Shown one piece after another: positions 1 through 9,711 of a stretch of 64,000 bases of DNA. The first letter of the stretch is position 1, and every line of letters begins with the position of its first letter. This DNA is from Erythroxylum novogranatense (Eukaryota > Streptophyta > Magnoliopsida > Malpighiales > Erythroxylaceae): the NCBI GenBank assembly GCA_029891385.1, contig CM057228.1:33421023-33485022 (forward strand), in the 5' to 3' direction. The notes beneath the pieces were generated by a model. The model saw only the letters and a program-made list of their open reading frames with translations. It made no database searches and had not been told where the DNA came from. A program made the translations under genes and the position numbers.

Positions 1-432
1 TTTTTTTTCCTTGAGTGCTTCTTAGGACTTCTTATGTTTGCTGGCCTGTTTTGTTCCATAATGACTTTGACATTAGTCCTTCTCTTCATATTTGTGTTTT
101 TTATTACTGATTTTTTCTTGTGTTTCCTATTGTTGTATTTTTCTTTTCATTATGACAAAAAGGGGGAGTCATATTGGAAATTGATTGGAAATTGAAATTG
201 TTACTCTTTAGTCATATGATTAAGGGGAGTTTGTTAAAATAGCTGAGACTATCTTGATTTCCACTTCCTTCTATAAATTTAATTTTACAAGGTTACTACA
301 TTCAATGATTTATATGATTGAGGGGGAGCTTTCTAACCAAAATGACAAGGCATAAAACCTTGATCAATATTTTCTTGTTTTCAATTCTTAAACAATTTCT
401 AAGTATTTTTTCATTATCAAAAAGGGGGAGAT
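1..432 (+). other. 3' non-coding end of element A with multiple polypurine tracts
   Basis: This AT-rich stretch has no ORF. It carries four purine tracts of the form A(n)GGGGGAG, at 157-168, 222-229, 320-328 and 419-430; the last directly abuts the LTR that starts at 433. Repeated polypurine tracts upstream of the 3' LTR are a reported feature of Sirevirus-type copia elements. The coding part of element A lies to the left of the window. Assignment to Sirevirus is inferred from the PPT series and LTR style, since no A-derived protein is visible. Confidence 0.65.
419..430 (+). promoter_or_regulatory. Polypurine tract of element A (plus-strand primer)
   Basis: The tract AAAAAGGGGGAG ends two bases before the TG of the LTR. 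This is the expected position for the primer of plus-strand DNA synthesis. Confidence 0.75.
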
Positions 433-1503
433 TGTTGGACCATGGGTGGTTGACATATTAAATCCTACCTATGTTTTGATAATAATAAAATGTATAGAAT
501 TGGTTAAGAAATCTATTTCAGGTGTTTTGGATTGAATGAAATCTAGAAGACATTATACATCATTAAGGAATCAAGAAGGAAATAATCTTCAACATGATTT
601 AGACATTAAAAATGAAGATTATGGGAAGATTTGACTAAATGTATCCGTTGGAATCAGCAACAAGTCGATTAAGTATATCATAAGTCGACTAAGAATTAAA
701 GATCGTCAGATGGGGGTTAAAACAAGTCGACTGATATGTTGCAAGTCGACTACAAATCAACTGAATAGGAACACTAGTCGACTATCATGTCAATAGTCGA
801 CTTATCGAGGAGCAAAGTTAAAGCCTGAAGAGAAATATGTTAACACTAGTTGACTATAACAACTCGACTAGTCGACTAACAGGTAGATATGAACAAGATT
901 CATTCGAATCATTCACAAAAAGGAAAGGAGGATATTAAGGAACGGCTATATGAAGTTATGCAACGGCTATGAAGGATGATTAACAACTCTTTTCTTCTCA
1001 AAACTCAATATAGAAGAGTGGAGGATTAAGGGAAGATATACGGAAGTTCTATTAGCCAAATTATTCCACTATTGTTCCAAAATTGTTGCTTATTGCTCTT
1101 AAGCTTATCTCATATTTGTATTGAGCATTGTTCTATCTTATATATCTCATTTTCTTGTGCTAGTTGAGTGATCAGTGAAAGGTCACTTGTGAGGTAGGAT
1201 TTGTGCTGGAAAACAAATCATTTGTAAAGGTAGCTTGAGTCGGAAATCAAGTAGTGTTGTAAGAGTTCACACTAAACTAAAAAGTGTGTAGTAAAGTGGT
1301 TTGCCAAATCCTAAGTGAGAGCTTAGGTAGAGGATGTAGGTCTTAGCACCGAACCTCTATAAAAACAGTGTTTGCTCTTCTTCCCTACTCTTTACATTTA
1401 AATTTATTTAAATCATTTTTGCGTATATTAACTTCTGATTTTATTGTAGAATTTTACAAAAAGCTTTAAAGATCTATTCAACTCCCCTTCTAGATCGTTT
1501 ACA
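433..1503 (+). repeat. LTR of element A (copia, Sirevirus-like)
   Basis: The segment begins TGTTGGACC directly after a purine tract and ends TTTACA, immediately before mid-integrase coding sequence of a different copia element. Its length of about 1.07 kb is ordinary for a Sirevirus LTR. The pyrimidine-rich end (about 1475-1492) resembles the end of many plant copia LTRs. Because integrase sequence follows directly, with no primer site, I infer that this is A's 3' LTR and that A inserted into the integrase of B. The exact 3' end is set by the TG...CA rule and the onset of integrase similarity, so it could be off by a few bases. Confidence 0.75.
683..877. repeat. Cluster of AGTCGACT palindromes inside LTR A
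   Basis: The 8-bp perfect palindrome AGTCGACT occurs six times, at 683, 725, 744, 776, 795 and 870, with several one-base variants such as AGTCGATT at 663 and AGTTGACT at 848. Spacing is irregular (19-75 bp), so this is a motif cluster and not a simple tandem repeat. Palindromic repeats in LTRs have been reported for Sireviruses. A protein-binding role in the upstream part of the LTR is inference. Confidence 0.8.
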
Positions 1504-2212
1504 ATTTTTCATAATATCTCTGCTCCTAGAACTCTACAATGTAATGGAGTTGTAAAAAGAAAGAACAATATAATTCAAGAAATAATAAGGACTATGTTAT
1601 ATGAAATGAATCTTCCTAAGTATTTCTAGATAGAAGTTGTAAATACAATTTATTATATTCAAAATAGAGTATTTTTGCAACCTATTTTAAATAAAACTGC
1701 ATATGAGTTATGGAAAGGAAGAAAGCTAAATATATCTTACTTCCATCTTTTTTGGTTGTAAGTGCACTATATTGAATATAAAAGAAAATTTGGATAAATT
1801 TGATTCTAAGATTAATTCAGGAATTTTTCTAAGATATTCGATTACTTCTAAAGCCTATAGAGTTTATAATCTTATTTCTAAATCTGTTGAAGAATCTATG
1901 CATGTTAAATTTGGTGATGATTCTCATCTAGATAGAAGAGACGGTTATGATGATACTCTATCTGCTCCTTTAGTCAATAACCTAGACATGTCATCACCAG
2001 ATGATCCACCTGATAAGGTAGAAGATATTTATGAAAACTTTAGTCTTAGAAAAGACTGGAAGTACAAAGCTTCTCACCTAACAAACCTGATTATAGGAGA
2101 AACATCAGAAGGAGTGAGAACTAGGTCTAAATTTAGAAGAGAGGCAAATGTAGCTTTTGTTTATGAATTAGAACCTAAGAAAATTATTGAAGCTTTTCAA
2201 GATGAATCCTAG
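1504..2212 (+). pseudogene. Copia integrase, C-terminal part (element B)
   Basis: The frame opens with SAPRT and then NGV, the conserved end of the copia integrase core, followed by the alpha-helical stretch, YELWKGRKLNISYFH and, after a one-base shift near 1752, GCKC, LRYS, SKAYRVYN and VEESMHV, all expected in order for the integrase C-terminus. A stop at 1627-1629 (in LPKYF*) and the frame shift show that it is inactive. The catalytic Asp residues lie upstream and are missing because element A occupies that position. The final part (to 2212) is the low-complexity linker between integrase and RT. Identification as copia integrase is firm; the reading starts at the junction and not at a true start codon. 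Confidence 0.85.
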
Positions 2213-2221
2213 ATTTTAGCC

Positions 2222-2900
2222 ATGCAAGAGGAGTTAAATCAATTTACAAGGAACAAGGTTTGGTCTTTAGTTCCTAGACCACCCAATAAGTCTATCATAA
2301 GAACCAGATGGGTATTCAATAAAAAACTAGATGAATCAGGAAGAGTAAACCGTAACAAAGCTAGATTAGTAGCTCAAGGCTATAATCAACAAGAAGGAAT
2401 AGACTATAATGAAACCTATGCTCCTGTAGCTAGATTAGAAGCTATTAAGATTTTGCTTGCATATGTTGTTTGTCTTGATATAAAACTGTTTCTAATGGAT
2501 ATGAATGTTTTATAGATGAAGAAGTTTATATAAAGCAACCTCCTGGTTTTGAAGATACTGATAAGCCAGACTATGTCTATAGACTTCATAAAGATTTGTA
2601 TGGATTAAAACAAGCACCTCGTGTTTGGTGTGATCATCTGAGTTCATTTTTGGATTAGAAATGACTTTAATAGAGGACAAGTAGATAAGATTTTGTTTAG
2701 CAAATGTATTAAAAATGATTTCATAGTTGTACAAATATATGTAAATGATATTATTTTTAGTACAACTTCTAAAAAATTATGTTTTAGTTTTGAAAATCTG
2801 ATGAAAAGTGAATTTGAAATGATTATAATGGGTGAATTGAAATTCTTTCTTGTTTTACAACTGAAGAAAGGATTTTATTCATAAACAAAAATACATCAAA
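2222..2900 (+). pseudogene. Copia reverse transcriptase (element B)
   Basis: The domain begins with MQEELNQF and continues through VWSLVPRP, TRWVFNKK, KARLVAQGYNQQEGIDY and ETYAPVARLE, the classic N-terminus of copia RT. A frame break near 2515 is followed in another frame by YIKQPPGF and LYGLKQAPRVW. The catalytic box is recognisable near 2731-2757 as YVNDIIF, where copia RT normally has YVDDI; one catalytic Asp has become Asn. Several further stops (near 2656 and 2882) separate the pieces. This is an RNA-dependent DNA polymerase by descent but it cannot be functional. Confidence 0.9.
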
Positions 2901-2921
2901 GAACTATTAGTCAAATATAAA

Positions 2922-3690
2922 ATGGAGAAGGCCAAACCTATGTTAACTCCTATGCATCCTTTAATCCTCTTATCTAAGGATGAAGCAGGTAAGAAGGTTG
3001 ATCAAATCCTTTTTAAAGGAATTATTAGTTCTTTACTTTACCTAACTGCAAGCAGACGTGATATACTGTTTAGTGTTTGTTTGTGTGCAAGATTTCAAGC
3101 AAATCCTAGAGAATCTCAATATATTGCTGTCAAAAGAATATTGAGATACTTGGCAGATTCTACTGATCTTTGTCTAATGTACGAGAAAGGTAAAGATTTC
3201 AGGTTAATTGGCTACTGTGATGCTGATTATGCTGGAGATAGGATTGATAGAAAGAGTATAAGTGGAGGTCGTTACTTTCTTGGTCATAATATAATTTCTT
3301 GGTCAAACAAGAGGCAAAGTTCAATTGCTTTATCTACTGTAGAAGCTAAATACATGTCAGCTGCAAGTTATTGTTCACAGACATTATGGCTTAAGTATCA
3401 GTTAGAAGATTATTCTATACAAGAAGATCAAATTCCAATCTTTTGTGACAACACAAGTGCTATCAATCTATCAAAGAATCCAATACAACACTCGAGGGAA
3501 AAGCATATTGAAGTTAGACATCATTTTATACAAGACTATGTACAGAAAGGAATCATTAGTCTACAATTTGTTGAGATGAATTAACAATGGGTGGATATCT
3601 TCACTAAACCTTTGTGTGAAGATAGATTTAAGGAAATAAAACAAAATTTGAATATGGTAATGTTGAATGATCATTTTTCTAACACATCAT
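2922..3690 (+). pseudogene. Copia RNase H and pol C-terminus (element B)
   Basis: A 220-residue open stretch covers the end of RT (SLLYLTASRRDILFSV) and RNase H. Catalytic landmarks are visible: Asp in CDADYAGD, Glu in STVEAKY, Asp in FCDNTSA, and the closing REKHIEVRHHFIQDYV. The frame is interrupted by a TAA at 3582-3584, after which the expected end QWVDIFTKPL continues in the same frame to about 3690. This is the best-preserved part of element B. It would degrade the RNA of RNA-DNA hybrids during reverse transcription. Confidence 0.9.
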
Positions 3691-4008
3691 GACCCAGACG
3701 ATTCATACAAAAAGAAGATAAAAAGTTGTAAGTTTTCAAGTAAATAGTAATGGTAAGTTATAAACGGTAACTTTTCAAGAGTATGCATAAGAAGGAAATC
3801 TTCTCAAGATTCTAAAATACCTTCTTCTCTAGAATTTTCTTGAAAAACTTTGAAACTGACTTGTTTAGTGCTCTCAATAAAGAAGATTTAATACTCTGTT
3901 CTAAACTTCAAGTTCTTTTTGTTTCATATTCTTATTTTTAGATACTAACCTCGCTACATTAAGTGAAATACATTTGTGTGTTTAATGTTTATTTGTTACA
4001 GATAAAAA
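3691..4008 (+). other. Linker between pol and envelope-like ORF, with a putative 3' splice site
   Basis: This AT-rich stretch has no coding signal. It ends with a T-rich run and TTACAG (AG at 4000-4001), eight bases before the ATG at 4009. That fits a plant 3' splice acceptor and would let a spliced RNA express the downstream ORF. A splicing role is inference; no RNA evidence is available. Confidence 0.45.
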
Positions 4009-4631
4009 ATGGAGAAATCTCTTATCTATGGGAGACACGTTGATTTCTCCTCTTTGAAGCAAAATCAGATGGACATTGAACCAGAAATTGAAGAAGTTGG
4101 CTGAAATTTTTTTTCAACATTCATGAAATAGTCTATTTGAATGAGATAATAAGTTCTAGAAGAATGCAAAGGTGGTGAACAACACCTTAATATCAATGGT
4201 AGATGGGTTGTCGGTTATAGTCATACAAGATTCTATCGAGAAGGCCATTGGGTGTCTAAGTATTAGAGCAAAACTGTTTAAAAATACAAAATGGATTACT
4301 CAAGGTCGAGTAGATAAAGCTCACATCAATTAACAACTTTATGGAAGTAGTGATCCAAAAGTCAAGAAGGCTTCAATCCTTGTTCCGAGGGCTAGGGTTC
4401 TACATTCATTGCTTCTCCAATGTATTCTACTAAGAATAGACTCAAAGGACATGGTGACAATGAACGATGAACATTGTTTGTTTCATCTACTTAATCACTA
4501 ACCCATTAATCTTCTGTACTTGATTTTGAAGTACATGACGAAGTCCAAGGGAGATTCTAGCTCTTTACCTTATGATATGTTGTTGATAAGATTCTTTAGA
4601 GAATCTGGAATCTTACTTGAAAGAGGTAACA
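4009..4631 (+). pseudogene. Envelope-like / 'putative plant transposon protein' ORF, piece 1 (element B)
   Basis: An ATG at 4009 opens MEKSLIYGRHVDF, which stops after about 31 codons. From about 4354 one frame reads VKKASILVPRARVLHSLL, then FHLLNH*PINLLYLILKYM and SLPYDMLLIRFFRESGILLE. This arrangement (RVLH, a hydrophobic helix, PINL or VNL, LPYxMLLxRFF) matches from memory the domain called 'putative plant transposon protein', found in the extra ORF downstream of pol in Sireviruses and some gypsy elements. Several stops show decay. Element C interrupts it at 4632; the sequence resumes after C's second TSD copy. The function of this protein family is not established. Confidence 0.6.
4627..4631. 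repeat. Target-site duplication of element C, left copy (TAACA)
   Basis: TAACA directly precedes the LTR start TGTTGGGCC, and the identical TAACA follows the end of the third LTR at 21037-21041. A 5-bp duplication is standard for plant gypsy integrases. Confidence 0.92.
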
Positions 4632-5112
4632 TGTTGGGCCCCGAAAATTTTTATTTTATTTAAATTAATTAATTATTTATTTATGGATTTATTCGTTAAA
4701 TTATTTTTATTTTGCCTTAATTGATTTAATTATGTGTCCATATAAATATTTTTTATGTTGGGCTTGAGATTAGAAGTTAGAAATTTAATTGAAGGCTTGG
4801 GCCTAATATTGGAAAGTATGGGCTTTTAGGAATGAATGGAAGAAGGTTAAGTGGTTTAGAGTAGAGTGGGCTTAAGAAGAGGAGGAGGAGAGCCCAATAG
4901 CAAAACTATGTAGTTTTGGGAGGAGATGTAAAGGAAATAAATGAGTTAAATGAATAAAAAGGAAGAGGAGAGGAGATTGTCGTAGAACACCAAAGGAGAA
5001 GAAGGAAAAACGTGAAAAGAGAAGGGAGAAGAAGAGAGGATTCGGCTAAGCCCAAGGAGAAGGAGAAAGAAGAAGAAAAGTGGAAAAAGGGAAGAGAAAT
5101 CAAGAGCTTAAG

Positions 5113-6047
5113 GTAAGTATCTATCTTCCTTTGAGTTAGATTCAAGAAATGGGATGAAATGAAGGTTAGGGTTTGTGTAGGAATGAAGAAAGAAAGAAGA
5201 GATGAGTGGTTTTGTGATTCCTAAGCTAGGGTTTTGGTTATTCTAGCTTAAATGAGCCATGGGTAGGTTAGGTTAAGGTTAATATTAGTTTTCCTTTAAT
5301 TTATGAATATTATAACCTTTCCTATGAATTTAGAAATTGATTGGAGATGTGTTTTATTGAAGGGAACCAAGGAAACCTCACTCAAGAGAGAGAGGAAGGA
5401 CATTTGTGAACTCAGATTTTCGACATTTTAGGTGGGTAATCGTTTATAGTCATTATGTAATGGGTGACCTTGTATGCTTATGTGCTTTGCTTTATATTTG
5501 TGTGAAAAGTTGATTTCCGATGAATATTTGGATATGTATGTTAAATGTGGCATCTTGCCTTTGAAAGAAATGTAAAGTATGGAATTGTGCATACTTGAAA
5601 GTATGAATGAAACTATTTGAGCATAGATTATTTGTATGTGTGGTCAAGAGAGAACCCCGTTGTGATAGTCACGTGCGTTGACCTAGCCTTCTCCCTATTT
5701 GTCAACTTGTGGCCACGAGATCTGAGAATCGGACTCGTTGTGTTTACGATAAACTTTGGTTTATTCGTTGTGTTCTGAAAACTCTCTAGCCATGTGATTG
5801 TGCATTTTTCATTCAAACTTTGTTGTGTATGATGCATCATAAGTGTTATAATTGATAAAGTTGTCATGTTAGGCTTTATGTAATGTAATGTTTGTTATGC
5901 CTAAAATGATGTTTTGTGAATGTTTTAGGATTGTTTGATATATGCATGACTATATGTATGAATATATGTGTTGCATGGCTCATTACCGATGGCTATAGGC
6001 GTATTAGCCACTGAGCCGTGTTAGCTCACCCCATTCTCCCTCCTCAG
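5113..6047 (+). other. Putative intron inside LTR C1
   Basis: TTAAG|GTAAGTAT (GT at 5113) is a near-perfect plant 5' splice site just downstream of a GAAGA-rich block. CATTCTCCCTCCTCAG|GTG (AG at 6046-6047) is a good 3' splice site. The interval is 935 bp. LTRs E, F3, G and H carry the same arrangement. In LTR C2 the donor is kept (13168) but the acceptor CAG reads CGG. Splicing is inferred from sequence only. Confidence 0.45.
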
Positions 6048-7023
6048 GTGCACAGTCAAGTTGAGAGCTGAACCTTGCAAAGAACTTTGGGCATCACTCC
6101 AAGAAGTTTAGCTATTTTGTATTAAGTTAGTAACTAGCTTTTGGAATAGCTTTGTAGGCATATTGATCATTGAGCATCCCATCTTTTGTATTTTGTACTT
6201 GATCTTGATGAATATGACAATATGTAACCAAAGCTATGCATGAACCTTCATTTTGGCTTGGAATGAGAATGAGAGCTCTAGTACTTTCTTCATGTGAATT
6301 GGTTGATTTGTGATCCGTTGATGGCCTTGGAAATGTATGTGTATGATTTTTGAGTATTATTGTTATATGAGTTTTGTTGGATTTTGGCTTTGGGAAAGGT
6401 CGCTGGTATGTTGTTATGGTCTATGTGTTGATGAAGAGTATAGTGCTGCAGAATCTGGGCTAAAATGTTCATGCGGGAAATTTTGAGTTTGTTGTGTTTG
6501 TTGAGATTTCTGGGTTGGTATAGGTAGAATGGGAGTACTGAGACTTGTTGAGAGTGTTAACCAGGTAGTAGAGCACTCCTAGGAGGTTTTATGAGCTATT
6601 TAAGATGTATTAAGTTGGTAGGTGTGGTCGTTGGAATTTATTCTTGGTGCTTGTCAAAGTGATGATTATCGAGTGGAGCTTTGAATCCACTTTTGACCCG
6701 CATAGAGTAGGAATATAGGTCGGTGGTCTTCATGAAGTTTGTAGATAATTCTTTTACCTTTCCATAGACACTAAGTTTGCTAAATTTGGAGTTCTGGGTC
6801 AAAAGTTATGGAGGTCGGAAGTTCTGGTACTGTTTGTGGAGAGTTAGCCAACCTGTGTTAGTGAGAACGTTTGATTTCCTTAGAGCCCGAGTTTGCTGGT
6901 GAGTCCTTCTTGAAAAATATAGATTTTTCTCTTATCTTTCCAACGCTTCCTACCGTGTCTAATTTGGAGCTCGGAGTCAAAAGTTATGAGGGTTAGAAGT
7001 CAGATAGGTCGGGCTGTAGGGCA

Positions 7024-7160
7024 GGTCGCCCAAGCACCCGCGCATCGCCCGTCATGCGGGCGATCGCGCATCGCCCGCCATGCGGGCGATCGCGCATCGC
7101 CCGCGCTCGCCCGCACGCCCGCCCATGCGGGCGAGCACCAAGAGCCCGGCGGGCTCTTGA
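7024..7160. repeat. GC-rich palindromic island in LTR C1
   Basis: Short units of the type CATGCGGGCGATCGCGCATC alternate with their inverted form, ending with an inverted repeat around AGAGCCCGGCGGGCTCT. The corresponding islands in C2 (15074-15175) and C3 (20296-20430) differ in the number of units, so this is the most changeable part of the LTR. ORFs crossing it on both strands (Arg/Ala-rich) are composition artefacts. Confidence 0.7.
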
Positions 7161-7772
7161 GAGCAATTGGGGTCGGTTTCTGGCCGACCGACCCCTCCCC
7201 CTTCTTTTGGCCATAACTTTTTGCTCCGACCTCCGATTAAGCTGATTTTCGAACCGATGGATTTCTAAGAAAATTTTCTATCTTTCTATACCTGATTTAT
7301 CATTATTTATTTTAAATTGAAAAAGGTGATTTAAAACAAAGTGTGGAGGTCGGCTGATTCTTTCTGAATATACTTCACTAATTTTAAAATATCTAGAGCT
7401 AGAGAGCTCGGATCGAAGTGATTCTTGTTTTAAATGAAACTAGAGACATAAATCTACAATTGTTATGAAGAGACCGATCGGCAATTAGGCCCCTAAGATT
7501 TTCAAACTCTTACCCGAAGTCGGTAGTGTCCAGTTTTGACTATTTTCTTTGAGATAGTGTTTTAACCATAACTTCTTCATTTCTAACCCGAATTGAGCGA
7601 TTCCAGTTGCGTTGAAACCGTTAGAACGGAGGGAACAATTTTATTAATTAGCCAATCCAACTTTTCTATAGGAGGTTTTCCCTATTTATGAGGTCTTTCT
7701 TTGGTCGGTTTTGGGTCCGCTATGCTTTATGGGTCCGAATGTTGGGCCTTGGAGACGGAGTCCAACATTGTT

Positions 7773-7784
7773 TGGTATCAGAGC
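7773..7784 (+). promoter_or_regulatory. Primer binding site, internal region C1
   Basis: TGGTATCAGAGC starts five bases after the LTR end. It matches the sequence complementary to the 3' end of plant initiator Met-tRNA, the usual primer for minus-strand synthesis in these elements. Confidence 0.9.
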
Positions 7785-7963
7785 TTAGGCTTACTCCTCG
7801 GCTTAAAATGTATAGTAGGGAACATTGTTTTGTATGTGATTAAATATTTACTTTATGAATTGATTGTTTGCCTTACGTGACATGCATATCATGCATACAT
7901 ATAGGAACTAAGCTTAAAAACGAATTGTAGCTAATCACTAGTATTTTTCATTGAAGGAGTACG

Positions 7964-9116
7964 ATGCCACCTCATCGAAGGACACGAGGAGTTTTGCAAG
8001 GTTCAATTGCACCTGACTCACCGTCGAGAGAGGAGAGCATGGATGAGTCCGTAGCCCCAGGAGTGGCTGAGGCCCCTCTAGGGCAGGGTAGTGAGCCTCT
8101 TCGTTCACGCACTCGGTGAGTCACCTAGTGCATGCGAGCAAGTGCCTGCGTTAGACCCCAGGCTGTTCCAGGCATTTACCCAAGCTTTTGTTCAGGCTAT
8201 GGGTCAAATGCCTCAGGCTTCTGGTTCGGCCCTAGCTAAGAAGGGGAGGCAGTTTGACAAGCTGAGGAAGTATGGAGCAGTGGATTTCTTTGGAACCTCG
8301 GATCCGGAAGAAGCTGAGAACTGGTTGAGGAAGACCGAGAGAGTGCTGGATTAGATGGAGTGTGAGGATGATGAGAGGGTAGTCTATGCTGCTAGTCTGC
8401 TTCAGGGTGATGCTTTGCACTGGTGGGAGACTGTGCCAGGGAGTCAGTTGAGACCAGTGGGATTGACATGGGGAGACTTCCTGACTGTGTATAGGAAGAA
8501 GTATCTGTCTGAAGTGTACATTCAGCAGAAGCAGAGGGAGTTTTTGAGTCTCACCCAGAGGGAGATGACTTTTGCTGAATACGAGCGTCGGTTCACACAG
8601 TTGTCTAGATATGCTGCAGAGATGAGGCTGAGTGAGGCTGCTAAGTGCCGTCGATTTGAGTCGGGTTTGCACCTGGCTATCAGAGAGAAGGTGATAGTGC
8701 AGAACTTCTGTGACTTGCAGCAGTTGGTTGAAGCAGCGCTGAGGGTTGAGAACCTCGAGAACATCAAGAGTGCAGTTAACAGGAAGAGGAAGGGGAGAGA
8801 GCAGTTCCAGAGGGGAGGTGGTACTTCTAATCCTGAGAGAAGTGCCAGAACATTTCCTGCGCAGTCTGAGGAGAGGAGCACCGGTGGAAGCCGGCCTAGA
8901 TCATGGAGTACTCCTACTATTTCTCACCAAGCTTCATCGGTGGGCGGCGGTAGAAGAGTGGATGGGGAGAGGCCACCTCTCCCAAAGTGTGAGCATTGTG
9001 GGGGGTATCATAAGGGACAATGTTTCAGAGTATCAGGTGCATGCTTCAAATGTGGCCAGAAGGGGCATATCGCTAGGTTTTGTCCCAAGTCGGCAGAGAG
9101 AGGATCTCAGATCTGA
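7964..9116 (+). pseudogene. Gag polyprotein (element C, copy 1)
   Basis: The ATG at 7964 gives MPPHRRTRGVLQGS, a start typical of this gypsy group. A frame break at about 8118 and an in-frame TAG at 8353-8355 divide the gene. The retrotransposon gag core is clear: GDALHWWETVPGSQ, WGDFLTVYRKKYL, QREFLSLTQREMTFAEYERRF and CRRFESGLHLAIREKV. It is followed by a basic linker and a nucleocapsid with CEHCGGYHKGQC and the CCHC knuckle CFKCGQKGHIARFC (CX2CX4HX4C). The TGA near 9114 is probably secondary, because copy 2 reads on without a stop into the protease. Gag would form the virus-like particle and bind RNA. The break near 8118 and the stop prevent a full product. Confidence 0.88.
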
Positions 9117-9711
9117 CCCTCTAGGAGGACAGAGGCAGTGGCTCAGAAAGCGGTGACAGAAGTGGGTAGCTCTGGAGGTCCTAAGAGAGCTTATCCTCCA
9201 GACAGATCCAGAGGGCAAGTTCCAGCCAGAGTGTTTGCCATGACTCGAGAGGAGGCAGAGACCGCGCCAGAAGTTGTAGCGGGTATGGTTAAACTGTTTG
9301 ATGATTATGTGCTTGCTATGATTGACTCAGGTTCTACCCATTCTTTTGTGTCTTCGGGTAGGACTATTTCTAGGAGGAGTTTGAGCCCATTGGATACTCC
9401 GCTGATTGTGAGTACTCCAATCGGCCAATATATTATTATCGATCAAGTGTATAGAGATTGTGAGATAGAGATTAGTGGAGGAAAATTGGTGGTGGATCGA
9501 TGCCTTTGAAGATGGGAGGATTGGATGTGATCCTAGGTATGGACACATTAGAGAGGTATCATGTTACTTTAGATTGTAAATGTAAGACAAGTGGAGTTCG
9601 AGCTAGAGGATAGCAGGAAAGTGATACTCATGGGAGATAGAAAAGTCGATTCACCTCGGGTTATTTCAGCTATGATGGCGAGAGAATGATGAGCAAGGGT
9701 GTGAGGCCTTT
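9117..9711 (+). pseudogene. Aspartic protease (element C, copy 1)
   Basis: The open part (9138-9509) contains the pre-protease motif RVFAMTREEAE and the active-site motif MIDSGSTHSFVS, with catalytic Asp in DSG. The frame breaks at about 9498, where copy 2 has CTG and this copy has CG. Further small differences near 9583, 9647 and 9679 disrupt the segment up to [15 protein letters not shown]. The protease would process Gag-Pol. Copy 2 shows that this region was originally continuous with gag and RT in a single reading frame. Confidence 0.85.

Larger units (their letters stand above)
4632..7767 (+). repeat. LTR C1 (5' LTR)
   Basis: This 3.1-kb LTR starts TGTTGGGCCCCG and ends GGAGTCCAACA, and is directly followed by a primer binding site. 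It contains a purine-rich block (4875-5110), a strong 5' splice-site sequence at 5113, a 3' splice-site-like sequence ending at 6047, a GC-rich palindromic island (about 7024-7150), and repeated motifs around CATAACTT or AAGTTATG. It aligns end to end with LTR C2. Confidence 0.92.

Noticed and set aside
4906..5145. Ser/Phe-rich minus-strand ORF, repeated at 12964-13200
   Set aside because: It is the antisense of a purine-rich LTR block; presence in both LTRs follows from LTR identity.
6986..7245. Overlapping Arg/Ala-rich ORFs on both strands
   Set aside because: They are produced by the GC-rich palindromic island, and their length changes with unit number in C2 and C3.
8232..8881. Minus-strand ORFs of 119-146 codons over gag of C
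   Set aside because: They are antisense shadows of the gag frame.
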